This document shows, in pieces, positions 16,749 through 26,065 of a stretch of DNA of 64,000 bases. Source of the DNA: Erythrobacter neustonensis (GTDB lineage Bacteria > Pseudomonadota > Alphaproteobacteria > Sphingomonadales > Sphingomonadaceae). A model generated the notes under the pieces. It was not told where the DNA came from and searched no databases. It saw only the letters and a program-made list of their open reading frames with translations. A program made the position numbers and the translations under genes. How positions within the stretch are numbered: position 1 is the first letter of the stretch; the number at the start of each line of letters is the position of its first letter. The stretch is taken from assembly GCF_001663175.1 (NCBI RefSeq), contig NZ_CP016033.1, forward strand, positions 2,480,001-2,544,000. The letters run 5' to 3'.

Positions 16749-17984
16749 ATGCAACAAACACTTCGCCAGAAACTCGAGATCCTTGCCGATGCGGCAAAGT
16801 ACGATGCATCATGCGCGTCGTCGGGCACGGCCAAGAAGAATTCACTGAGCGGCAAGGGCCTCGGTTCGACCGAAGGCATGGGCATTTGCCATGCCTACGC
16901 GCCGGACGGGCGCTGCATCTCGCTGCTCAAGATCCTGCTGACCAACCACTGCATTTTCGATTGCCATTACTGCATCAATCGCAAGAGCTCGAACGTGGCG
17001 CGCGCGCGCTTCACGCCGCAGGAAGTGGTCGACCTCACGCTCAATTTCTACCGGCGCAATTATATCGAAGGGCTGTTCCTGTCCTCGGGCATCGTCAAGA
17101 ACGCCAACCACACGATGGAGCAACTGGTCGAGGTCGCGCGCATCCTGCGCGAGGAGCATGATTTTCGCGGCTACATCCACTTGAAGACGATCCCCGAGGC
17201 CGATGCCGAGATTATCCATACCGCCGGGCTCTATGCCGACCGCGTGTCGATCAATGTCGAACTGCCGACCAATGCCGGCCTGACTAGGCTCGCACCCGAC
17301 AAGAACGAAGGCCAGATCGAAGGCGCGATTGCGCGCACCAAGGCACGGATCATCGAGGCCAAGGACGAGCGCAAGCGGTTCCGCCACGCGCCGCGTTTTG
17401 CGCCCGCGGGCCAATCGACCCAGATGATCGTCGGCGCGGACGATGCCAACGACACCGCGATCATCGGCAAGGCGAGCCGGCTTTACGGCAGCTTCGGTCT
17501 GCGCCGCGTCTATTACAGCGCCTTCTCCCCGATCCCCGATGCCAGCGCCGTGCTGCCGCTGAAGCGCCCGCCCTTGCTGCGCGAACACCGGCTTTACCAG
17601 TCCGACTGGCTGATGCGGTTTTATGGCTTTGCCGCGCAGGAGGTCGCCGATGCGGCCGAGGCCGATGGCAATCTGCCGCTCGATATCGATCCCAAGCTCG
17701 CCTGGGCGCTCAAATTCCGCGAAAGTTTCCCGGTCGATGTGAACCGCGCGCCCAAGGAAATGCTGCTGCGCGTGCCGGGGCTGGGCACCAAGGCGGTGGC
17801 GCGCATCCTCGCCTCGCGGCGGCACCGAACGCTGCGATTGGACGATATCGCGCGGCTGACGGTGTCGGTGGCCAAGGTGCGGCCTTTCATCTGCACCCTC
17901 GACTGGCGCCCGACCTTCCTCACCGACCGCGCGGATTTGCGCGGCATGCTGGTCGCCAAGTCCGAGCAGCTGGAACTGTTCTGA
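16749..17984 (+). CDS. Putative DNA modification/repair radical SAM protein (TIGR03916 type)
   Basis: The product is 411 residues. The radical SAM [4Fe-4S] motif is C68-IFD-C72-HY-C75, preceded by the glycine-rich GKGLGSTEGMGICHAYAPDGRC and followed by SSNVARARFTPQEVVDL and LFLSSGI. The C-terminus carries a helix-hairpin-helix DNA-binding segment (VPGLGTKAVARILASRR). This uncharacterised family is almost always found beside UdgX-type uracil-DNA glycosylases, as here, where the next gene overlaps by one base (TGATG). The start at 16749 was chosen over ATG 16722, because the latter lies inside the LexA box. The reaction is unknown; repair of a modified base by radical chemistry is an inference. 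Confidence 0.9.
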   Translation: MQQTLRQKLEILADAAKYDASCASSGTAKKNSLSGKGLGSTEGMGICHAYAPDGRCISLLKILLTNHCIFDCHYCINRKSSNVARARFTPQEVVDLTLNFYRRNYIEGLFLSSGIVKNANHTMEQLVEVARILREEHDFRGYIHLKTIPEADAEIIHTAGLYADRVSINVELPTNAGLTRLAPDKNEGQIEGAIARTKARIIEAKDERKRFRHAPRFAPAGQSTQMIVGADDANDTAIIGKASRLYGSFGLRRVYYSAFSPIPDASAVLPLKRPPLLREHRLYQSDWLMRFYGFAAQEVADAAEADGNLPLDIDPKLAWALKFRESFPVDVNRAPKEMLLRVPGLGTKAVARILASRRHRTLRLDDIARLTVSVAKVRPFICTLDWRPTFLTDRADLRGMLVAKSEQLELF

Positions 17985-19444
17985 TGGGCCCCCGCAAGCA
18001 CGTGTCTTTCGGCGCGCATTATGCCGTGCATCTGCCTGCGCCCGATGATTTTGCCGCTTGGCGTGAGCGGGCGCGCGGGCTGGTGCAGGCCGATGTGCCG
18101 CCGGACCGCGTTTCTTGGGTCGAGCCCGGCGGAACGGGCGATCTGTTCGCCTCCGAAAGCCCCGCGCGCAGCGAAAAGCGCCTGCCCGTGCCGCCCGCCG
18201 ATGCCCCGGCGGTGCGGGCCAGCCAGCGGTTCCTGACGCTTGCCCGCAGCGCCGCGCTGCATTCCGACCCCACGCGGTTTGCGCTGCTTTACCGCCTGCT
18301 GTGGCGGCTACAGCGCAACCCGCGGCTGATGGAGGACAAGGCCGATCCCGAGGTGCGACGGCTTGAGGAACTTGCCAAATCTGTGCGCCGCGATGCGCAC
18401 AAGATGCATGCCTTTGTGCGTTTCCGCGAAGTCGCCGAAGAAGACGGCACGCCGCACTTCGTCGCCTGGTTCGAGCCCGATCACCATATCGTGCGCGCCG
18501 AGGCGGCGTTCTTCATGCGCCGCTTTGCCAATATGCGCTGGTCGATCCTGACCCCGCAAGGCAGCGTCCACTGGGATGGCGAGACGATGCGCGAAGGCCC
18601 GCCTGCGCGCCGCGAGGATGCCCCCGGCGGCGATCCGGTCGAGGACCTGTGGCGTTCATACTACGCCTCGATCTTCAATCCGGCGCGGCTGAAGGTCGGC
18701 GCGATGCTGTCGGAAATGCCCAAGAAATACTGGAAGAACCTGCCAGAGGCAGAGCTTATCCCGCAGTTGATCGCGGGCGCTCAGGCGCGTGAGGCAGCAA
18801 TGGTCAAGGCGGGCGAACGCGAAGAACGCGTGCGTCCCGCCTCGCTCGCGGAGGTGGCGCAGGCCATTGCTACCTGCCGCGATTGCCCGATTGCCGAATG
18901 TGGCACCCGCGCGGTGCCGGGCGAAGGCACGCCGGATGCACCGGATTTCTCAGGGTTGATGATCGTCGGCGAGCAGCCGGGCGATCAGGAGGATCTGGCC
19001 GGGCGGCCCTTTGTCGGCCCGGCGGGACAATTGCTGGACGATCATCTGGCACGCATCGGGATCGAACGCGGTGCCGCCTATCTCACCAATGCGGTCAAGC
19101 ACTTCAAGTTCACGTGGAAAGGCAAGCACCGCCTGCACCAGTCGCCCGGCGCGAAAGAGATCGACACCTGCCGCTGGTGGTTCGATGCCGAGCGCGCGAT
19201 CGTCCAGCCCCGGATCGTGCTTGCGCTGGGTGCCAGCGCGGCGCGCGCGATGCTCGGCCGCACGGTCAGCGTCACGCGCGAACGTGGCCGCCCGGTGATG
19301 CTCGACGACGGGTCGGAACTGTGGCTCACAGTTCACCCGTCCTATCTGCTGCGCCTTGATGGCGACGCGCGGCAAGCGCAGACGGCGCTGTTTGCCGCCG
19401 ATCTGGCAGCGGTGAAGGGACGGCTCGCGGAGCTTGCGGGCTGA
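17984..19444 (+). CDS. udgX: DUF4130 - UdgX fusion, uracil-DNA binding/glycosylase-like protein
   Basis: This 486-residue two-part protein has a DUF4130 (TIGR03915) domain in residues 1-260, including EDLWRSYYASIFNPARLKVG and MPKKYWKNLPEAELIP. A UdgX domain (TIGR03914) follows from about 275. UdgX signatures are the Fe-S cysteines CRDCPIAEC, motif GEQPGDQED starting at Gly329, FVGPAGQLLDDHL, the R-loop ending R383-L384-H385, and the final HPSYLLRL. In Mycobacterium UdgX the equivalent His forms a covalent bond with the uracil sugar, trapping the protein on DNA, and His385 is retained here. It is coupled to the radical SAM gene before it and directly followed by dnaE2, so it belongs to the SOS-controlled unit. 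Confidence 0.93.
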   Translation: MGPRKHVSFGAHYAVHLPAPDDFAAWRERARGLVQADVPPDRVSWVEPGGTGDLFASESPARSEKRLPVPPADAPAVRASQRFLTLARSAALHSDPTRFALLYRLLWRLQRNPRLMEDKADPEVRRLEELAKSVRRDAHKMHAFVRFREVAEEDGTPHFVAWFEPDHHIVRAEAAFFMRRFANMRWSILTPQGSVHWDGETMREGPPARREDAPGGDPVEDLWRSYYASIFNPARLKVGAMLSEMPKKYWKNLPEAELIPQLIAGAQAREAAMVKAGEREERVRPASLAEVAQAIATCRDCPIAECGTRAVPGEGTPDAPDFSGLMIVGEQPGDQEDLAGRPFVGPAGQLLDDHLARIGIERGAAYLTNAVKHFKFTWKGKHRLHQSPGAKEIDTCRWWFDAERAIVQPRIVLALGASAARAMLGRTVSVTRERGRPVMLDDGSELWLTVHPSYLLRLDGDARQAQTALFAADLAAVKGRLAELAG

Positions 19445-19445
19445 T

Positions 19446-22400
19446 ATGCCCGACGCTCCGCTGACCCCCGACAAACGCACGCTCGACATCGACCCCGACG
19501 CGGTCGCCGCTCCGCCGCGCGCGCCCTTTGTCGAACTCGGGCTTGCCAGCTGCTTCAGTTTCCTGCGCGGTGCATCGGATGCGGTCGATCTGGTGCTGAC
19601 CGCACATGCGCTGGGCTACGATGCGCTGGGGATCGCCGATGTCAATTCGATGGCCGGCGTGGTACGCATCCACACCGAGGCCAAGACGCTCAAGATCAGA
19701 CCGCTGATCGGCTGCCGGATCGAAACCGTCGAGGGGTTGGCTTTCCTCGCCTATCCGCAGGACCGCGCCGCCTATGGCCGGCTGTGCCGCCTGATCAGCG
19801 CCGGGCGGATGCAGACGCTCAGCGGCGAATGGCAGGACAAGGGCGTGTGCGAGATCGATCTTGCGCTGCTCGCGGGCCATGCCGAAGGCGTGCAGCTGAT
19901 CCTCATCCCGCCCGATGATCTGGAACTGCCGATCACCGTTATCGTGCCCAGCAACGTGATCCCTTTCGCGCGTCCCGCACCGCCGTCTGCCTCGGATGAC
20001 AGCACGCCGGAAGGCGACGCTGCCGATCCGGTCCGGGGCGGGCAGGCCATGCAACTGGCAGCGCCTTTGCCCGAACTGCTTCCGCACCTTGTCCACCAGC
20101 TTCCAACGCTGCGGCACCTTGCGGCCAGTTATCTTTACCGTGGTGACGATATCGCCCGGATCGAGCGGCTCGATCAGCTTGCGCGGGCCAATGGCCTTGG
20201 CCTGTTGGCGACCAACGATGTCCACTACCACGCCCCCGAACGCCGCGCGCTGCACGATGTGATGACCGCAATCCGGCACAAGACCACGGTCGCGGCGGCC
20301 GGCCATCTGCTGCACCCCAATGCCGAGCGCTATTTCAAATCGCCCGCAGCGATGCAGCACCTGTTCGCGCGCTGGCCCCACGCGATTACCGCGGCGCGCG
20401 AGGTGGCGGATGCGTGCCGGTTCAGCCTTGATGAACTGTCCTATGAATACCCGCAGGAAATCTACCCCGACGATCAGACCCCGCAGAGCTTTCTGGAAAG
20501 CGAGGTGCTGGCGGGGGCTGCGCGGCGCTATCCCGAAGGCGTGCCCGAAACCGTCCGCGCCACGCTCGCGCGCGAGCTCGCGTTGATCGCCAAGCTCGAT
20601 CTGGCGCGCTATTTCCTCACCATCAAGGATATCGTCGATTTCGCCCGCGGCTGCGATCCGCCGATTCTGTGTCAGGGGCGGGGGAGCGCGGCCAATTCGG
20701 CGGTCTGCTACGTGCTCGGCATCACCTCGGTCGATCCGGCCAAGCACCAACTGTTGTTCGACCGCTTCATCTCCGAAGAACGGAAAGAACCGCCCGATAT
20801 CGATGTCGATTTCGAGCATGAGCGGCGCGAGGAGGTGATCCAGTATATCTACCGCAGATATGGCCGCCACCGCGCGGGCCTGTGCGCGACCGTGATCCAT
20901 TATCGCCCGCGCATGGCAATCCGCGAAGTGGGCAAGGCAATGGGATTGTCGGAAGACATCACCAGCGCGCTTGCCCGCACCGTGTGGGGCGGATGGGGGC
21001 GCGAGATCAACGAGAAGCACGCTGCCGAAACCGGGCTCGACATCACCGATCCGCACCTCAGACGCGTGCTAAGGCTGACCGAGCAGATGATCGGGATGCC
21101 GCGCCATCTCGGCCAGCACGTCGGCGGCTTCATCCTCACCGAAGGCGCGCTGACCGAGACCGTCCCGATCGGCAACGGCGCGATGCCGGAACGTTCCTTC
21201 ATCGAATGGGACAAGGACGATATCGAGGCGCTGGGCATCCTCAAGGTCGATGTGCTGGCGCTGGGGATGTTGACCTGCGTGCGCAAGTGCCTCGATCTGC
21301 TGGCCACGCATCATGGCCGCGACCTGACGCTTGCGACTGTCCCGCGCGAAGACCCGGAAACCTATGCGATGCTGCGCAAGGGCGACTCGCTCGGCGTGTT
21401 TCAGGTCGAAAGCCGCGCGCAGATGAACATGCTGCCGCGTCTGCGCCCGCGCGAATTTTACGATCTCGTCATTCAGGTCGCGATTGTCCGCCCGGGGCCG
21501 ATCCAGGGCGACATGGTCCACCCCTATCTCAAGCGGCGGCGCGGGGCCGAGCCTGTCCAGATCCCTGCGCCCGCGCCCGAATACGGCCCGCCCGACGAAC
21601 TGACCAGCATTCTGGGGCGCACCTTGGGCGTGCCGATCTTTCAGGAACAGGCGATGAAGATCGCACTGGATGCGGCCAAATTCTCCAGCCTCGAAGCCAA
21701 CCGGCTGAGGAAGGCGATGGCGACCTTCCGCAGCCGCGGGATGGTCGACGAGCTGCAGGACATGATGGTCGAACGCATGGTCGCACGCGGGTACGACCGC
21801 GACTTTGCGCAGCGCTGCTTCAACCAGATCCGCGGCTTTGGCGAATACGGCTTTCCCGAAAGCCACGCGGCAAGTTTTGCGCAGCTCGTCTATGTGTCGA
21901 GCTGGCTCAAATGCCATTATCCCGCGGCCTTTGCTTGCGGGCTGCTCAATTCGCAGCCGATGGGGTTCTATGCGCCCGCGCAGATCGTGCGCGATGCGGC
22001 CGAGCACGGGGTCGAAGTGCGGCCTATCGATGTCAATGCCAGCGCGTGGGACTGCACGCTCGAGGGGGCAGGCGGCAATCATGCGCTGCGTCTGGGATTG
22101 CGGCAGATCGATGGGCTGCCCGAACATATTGCCGCTGCATTGGTGGCCGAGCGGGAGGCGGGGGGGACTTTCTCGACCATCGCCGATCTGCGCGCGCGCA
22201 CCGGGCTTTCGCCTGCGCATATCGAACGGCTCGCCAGCGCCGATGCCTTCACGTCGATCGGGCTGACCCGCCGGCAGGCCTTGTGGGATGCGCGCAGCCT
22301 GATCGCCGTTCCCGATCTGCCGTTGTTCCGTGCCGCCGGTGTGCGCGAGGAGGGGGCCGAACGCAGTGCGATCCGCTTGCCCGCGATGCCGCTGTCCGAG

Positions 22401-22973
22401 GAAGTCGTGACCGACTACCAGACCACACGCCTCAGCCTGAAGGCGCACCCGATGGCATTCCTGCGCGCGGATCTGGCCGCACGCGGTTTCGTGCGCGCGG
22501 CCGATCTGCGCAGCCGCAAGTTCCGCAGCATGGTGCAGGTCGCCGGCGTGGTGCTGATCCGCCAGCGTCCCGGCAGCGCCAAGGGCGTGACCTTCATCAC
22601 GCTGGAGGACGAGACGGGCGTGATCAATCTCGTGATCTGGCCCGATCTCAAGGAGAAGCAGCGCAAGGTCGTGATGGGCGCACGGTTGATGGAGGTGCGC
22701 GGGCGGGTGGAGTATGACGATGAAGTGATCCACGTCATCGCCGCGCACATGACTGACGCGACCCGGACATTGCACCGCTTGTCCGACGACCTGCTCGATG
22801 CGCCACTTGCCCGCGCCGACCATGTCAATGCGCCGTTGTCGGGTCGCAAGCCCGCCCACCCCCGCGAAGCGGTGCGGCCGCGCGACATGATCGATGAAAT
22901 GGCGCCGCTGCCCAATGTGACGGGGCATCCGCGCGATCACAGAATTCTGCCCAAATCGCGGGATTTCCATTAA
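19446..22973 (+). CDS. dnaE2: Error-prone DNA polymerase DnaE2
   Basis: DnaE2 is the C-family polymerase that performs translesion synthesis in the ImuA-ImuB-DnaE2 mutasome. It has 1175 residues. The N-terminal PHP domain (about 20-270) opens with ELGLASCFSFLRGAS and the ALGIADVNSMAGVVR strand. The polymerase core carries CQGRGSAANSAVCYVLGI and the catalytic acidic cluster PPDIDVDFEHERREEVI, then FQVESRAQMNMLPRLRPR and the FGEYGFPESHAASFAQLVY segment typical of DnaE2. An OB-fold end follows (VQVAGVVLIRQRPGSAKGVTFITLEDETG). It begins two bases after the udgX stop, so translation is coupled. A start 12 bases upstream would overlap udgX and is less likely. An additional stretch around residues 165-210 (Pro/Ser/Asp-rich) looks like an insert. 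Confidence 0.96.
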   Translation: MPDAPLTPDKRTLDIDPDAVAAPPRAPFVELGLASCFSFLRGASDAVDLVLTAHALGYDALGIADVNSMAGVVRIHTEAKTLKIRPLIGCRIETVEGLAFLAYPQDRAAYGRLCRLISAGRMQTLSGEWQDKGVCEIDLALLAGHAEGVQLILIPPDDLELPITVIVPSNVIPFARPAPPSASDDSTPEGDAADPVRGGQAMQLAAPLPELLPHLVHQLPTLRHLAASYLYRGDDIARIERLDQLARANGLGLLATNDVHYHAPERRALHDVMTAIRHKTTVAAAGHLLHPNAERYFKSPAAMQHLFARWPHAITAAREVADACRFSLDELSYEYPQEIYPDDQTPQSFLESEVLAGAARRYPEGVPETVRATLARELALIAKLDLARYFLTIKDIVDFARGCDPPILCQGRGSAANSAVCYVLGITSVDPAKHQLLFDRFISEERKEPPDIDVDFEHERREEVIQYIYRRYGRHRAGLCATVIHYRPRMAIREVGKAMGLSEDITSALARTVWGGWGREINEKHAAETGLDITDPHLRRVLRLTEQMIGMPRHLGQHVGGFILTEGALTETVPIGNGAMPERSFIEWDKDDIEALGILKVDVLALGMLTCVRKCLDLLATHHGRDLTLATVPREDPETYAMLRKGDSLGVFQVESRAQMNMLPRLRPREFYDLVIQVAIVRPGPIQGDMVHPYLKRRRGAEPVQIPAPAPEYGPPDELTSILGRTLGVPIFQEQAMKIALDAAKFSSLEANRLRKAMATFRSRGMVDELQDMMVERMVARGYDRDFAQRCFNQIRGFGEYGFPESHAASFAQLVYVSSWLKCHYPAAFACGLLNSQPMGFYAPAQIVRDAAEHGVEVRPIDVNASAWDCTLEGAGGNHALRLGLRQIDGLPEHIAAALVAEREAGGTFSTIADLRARTGLSPAHIERLASADAFTSIGLTRRQALWDARSLIAVPDLPLFRAAGVREEGAERSAIRLPAMPLSEEVVTDYQTTRLSLKAHPMAFLRADLAARGFVRAADLRSRKFRSMVQVAGVVLIRQRPGSAKGVTFITLEDETGVINLVIWPDLKEKQRKVVMGARLMEVRGRVEYDDEVIHVIAAHMTDATRTLHRLSDDLLDAPLARADHVNAPLSGRKPAHPREAVRPRDMIDEMAPLPNVTGHPRDHRILPKSRDFH

Positions 22974-22983
22974 GGGCTCACCG

Positions 22984-23703
22984 ATGTCTCGTAGCAAAAC
23001 CAATTCGCATTACCGCGCCGCCGCGCGCGCGGTGTTCCTGCTCATCGTGCTGATCGGCGCGATCGCAGGCTGGCAGTGGCTGCAAAACCATCCCGAACAC
23101 AACCCGATGGCGCCGCTCGATCTCGATGATCCGCCGGGCTGGGCGACGCGCACCAAGATCGCGAAGCTGCGCGAGGATGTGGGCGAATGCCGTGCGGTGC
23201 TCGAACGCAGCGAGGTGGCCTTCACCGTGCTCGACCCGGCGGGCGAGGGCGAATGCGCGCGAACCGACCGCACGCAGCTGGGGGACTATCCGCTAAGCCC
23301 CGATACGCCCGCGGTAACCTGCCCGGTCGCCGCCGCGCTCGAAATCTGGCGACGCGACAGTGTCGGGCCGGCAGCGCGCGACATCATGGGAAGCGATATC
23401 GCCCGGATCGAGCATTTCGGTGCCTATTCGTGCCGGCGGATCAATGGCAGCGAAGCGGGCGCGTGGAGCGAGCATGCCACTGCGAACGCGATCGACATTG
23501 CCGGATTCGTGCTTGAAGACGGTCAGAAAATCAGCGTGTTGCGCGATTGGGACAGCGAAGGGCCGAAGGCACAATTCCTGCGCGCGGTGCGTGACGGGGC
23601 GTGCAACGGCTTTGCCACGGTGCTCTCACCCGAATACAACGCCGCACATGCCGACCACTTCCATTTCGATCAGGACGATCGCTGGAGCGGCGTCTGCCGC
23701 TGA
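22984..23703 (+). CDS. Extensin-like C-terminal domain protein (M15-type fold)
   Basis: The 239-residue protein is anchored by one N-terminal helix (about 13-30, AVFLLIVLIGAIAGWQWL), with the rest likely periplasmic. The extensin-like domain shows the metal-site pattern SEHATANAIDIAGF (His...Asp) and a C-terminal HADHFHFD, as in M15 D-Ala-D-Ala carboxypeptidase relatives; several paired Cys residues suggest disulfides. A peptidoglycan-modifying role is likely but not shown. It starts only 10 bases after dnaE2, so it is probably on the SOS transcript. It converges with phoB, the two stops lying 4 bases apart. Confidence 0.82.
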   Translation: MSRSKTNSHYRAAARAVFLLIVLIGAIAGWQWLQNHPEHNPMAPLDLDDPPGWATRTKIAKLREDVGECRAVLERSEVAFTVLDPAGEGECARTDRTQLGDYPLSPDTPAVTCPVAAALEIWRRDSVGPAARDIMGSDIARIEHFGAYSCRRINGSEAGAWSEHATANAIDIAGFVLEDGQKISVLRDWDSEGPKAQFLRAVRDGACNGFATVLSPEYNAAHADHFHFDQDDRWSGVCR

Positions 23704-23706
23704 GCG

Positions 23707-24396
23707 TTACACAGGTTCGAGCGCGTAGCCGGCCGATCGCACGGTGCGGATCGGGTCACGGGCGCTGTCGATCGTGATCGCCTTGCGCAGCCGCCGGATG
23801 TGGACATCGACCGTGCGCAGCTCGATGTCCGAGCCATTGCCCCACACCCCGTCGAGGAGCTGACCCCGGCTGAACACACGGCCGGGACTTTCCATGAAGA
23901 ATTTCAACAGCCTGTATTCGGTAGGCCCCAGCTGAAGCGCCTGTCCGCGGCGCTGGACCTTGTGTGCGACGGGGTCGAGCTTGAGATCGCCCACCTCAAC
24001 CGTCTCGCCTGCCAGGACCGGGCGGATGCGACGCATGACGGCGGCGACCCGGGCGAGCAACTCACGGGGGGAAAAGGGTTTCGTGAGATAATCGTCGGCT
24101 CCGGTTTCAAGGCCGCGGATGCGATCGTCCTCGGCCTCGCGCGCGGTGAGCATGATGATCGGGACGTGCGCGGTGTCTTTGTCGCGGCGCAGGCGGCGGC
24201 AGACTTCGATCCCGCTGGTGCCTTCGATCATCCAGTCGAGGATGATCAAGTCGGGGGTTTCTTCCGCAGCCAAAACAAGCGCTTCGTCGCCATCGCCGGT
24301 GCAGCGCACGGCGTAGCCTTCGTTCTGGAAGCGGTATTCCAGCAGTTCCGACAGCGCCGGATCATCTTCGACAAGCAGCAGTTTGGCAGCGGACAT
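23707..24396 (-). CDS. phoB: Phosphate regulon response regulator PhoB
   Basis: PhoB is an OmpR-class regulator of 229 residues. The receiver domain (1-120) has the acidic pair EDD, phospho-acceptor Asp in LIILDWMIEG, and Lys in YLTKPFSP. A winged-helix DNA-binding domain (about 135-229) has the recognition helix segment RTVDVHIRRLRKAI. It is activated by PhoR under phosphate limitation and binds PHO boxes. The ATG at 24396 is preferred to a TTG two codons upstream. A candidate PHO box is 55-72 bases upstream, which suggests autoregulation. It lies after phoU in the phosphate cluster, separated by a long 216-base gap that probably contains its own promoter. Confidence 0.96.
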   Translation of the reverse strand: MSAAKLLLVEDDPALSELLEYRFQNEGYAVRCTGDGDEALVLAAEETPDLIILDWMIEGTSGIEVCRRLRRDKDTAHVPIIMLTAREAEDDRIRGLETGADDYLTKPFSPRELLARVAAVMRRIRPVLAGETVEVGDLKLDPVAHKVQRRGQALQLGPTEYRLLKFFMESPGRVFSRGQLLDGVWGNGSDIELRTVDVHIRRLRKAITIDSARDPIRTVRSAGYALEPV

Positions 24397-24450
24397 GCGC
24401 AAGGTGTCTCCCCGAGGCCCGCAAGCGTGCGGGCGGTGCCCGGACGCTAT

Positions 24451-24468
24451 GTGTCACTCAAACGACAG
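24451..24468 (-). promoter_or_regulatory. Candidate PHO box upstream of phoB
   Basis: On the minus strand, CTGTCGT-TTGA-GTGACAC matches the PhoB site layout of two 7-base CTGTCAT-like repeats separated by 4 bases (6/7 and 5/7 matches). It is 55-72 bases before the phoB ATG, a suitable distance for activation. The same stretch contains the inverted repeat TCAAAC-GACA-GTTTGA (24458-24473). Confidence 0.45.
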
Positions 24469-24517
24469 TTTGATGAAAGGCCCGTCGATTTCAACCATGC
24501 GCTGCAAATCGGCGCAA

Positions 24518-24533
24518 TGTTTCACATGAAACA
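24518..24533. promoter_or_regulatory. parS-like palindrome between phoU and phoB
   Basis: TGTTTCACATGAAACA differs from the widely conserved ParB site TGTTTCACGTGAAACA at one central base. With one more base on each side it forms a near-perfect 18-base palindrome (24517-24534). It is intergenic, in the long phoU-phoB gap. It may be a degenerate parS or an unrelated operator. Confidence 0.4.
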
Positions 24534-24612
24534 TCGCAAAATCGACCCGAAAACGCGCGGAAAGGCGGCGCAAAACGACCCTAGAGGGGGTCAAGCGCGG
24601 GTCAAAACGGGC

Positions 24613-25280
24613 CTAGCGGTCGCCTTCGGGGGGGTAGGTTCCGGTCGCGGCGAAGTGGACCATTTCGGCCACGTTGGTCGCGTGGTCGCCGATGCGTTCG
24701 ATGTTGCGCGCCACGAACAGCAGCTGCGCCGCGCTCGAAATGGTCGAGGGGTTTTCGACCATGTAGCTGACGAGGTTGCGGAAGATCGAGTTGTAGAACC
24801 CGTCGACCTTCACGTCGGTCGCGATCACTTCGCGCGCCAGATCGGGATCGCGCGCGGCATAGGCGGTGAGCACATCGTGCACCATTTCGCCCGCGAGCTC
24901 GCCCATCACGGGCAGCAGCGTCAACGGTTCGAACCGGCCGCGGCCTTCGATCATTCCGGTGCGCTTGGCGATGTTCTTCGAATAGTCGCCGATCCGTTCG
25001 AGCACGCCGCCGATCTTGAGCGCGGCGATCACTTCGCGCAGGTCGTCCGCCATCGGCGCACGCAGCGCGATGATCCGCACCGCGAGCTTGTCGACCTCCA
25101 TTTCGAGCGCATCCATGCGCTTGTCACGCGCCACCACCTGTTCGGCCAGCGCCTCGTCCCCGCGCACCAGCGCGTCGAGCGATTCGGCAATCGCCACCTC
25201 GGCCAGACCGCCCATTTCCGCGATCAAGCCGCGCAGGCGGGTGATGTCTTCGTCGAATGCCTTGACGGTATGTTCAGCCA

Positions 25281-25281
<1 letters not shown>
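24613..25281 (-). CDS. phoU: Phosphate transport regulator PhoU
   Basis: PhoU links the Pst transporter to the PhoR kinase and keeps the regulon off when phosphate is plentiful. The product is 222 residues, with two repeated three-helix PhoU domains (about 15-105 and 120-210). Each carries the metal-binding (E/D)xxxD pattern, seen as GVLERIGDYSKNIAKR and ARNIERIGDHATNVAEM. The ATG at 25281 overlaps the pstB stop (ATGA), as expected of one operon. Length and motif spacing are normal. Confidence 0.96.
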
Positions 25282-26048
<767 letters not shown>

Positions 26049-26065
26049 GTTGGGATGGATTACAG

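Noticed and set aside
24458..24473. TCAAAC-GACA-GTTTGA inverted repeat before phoB
   Set aside because: It overlaps the candidate PHO box and may be part of it or chance, so I did not list it separately.
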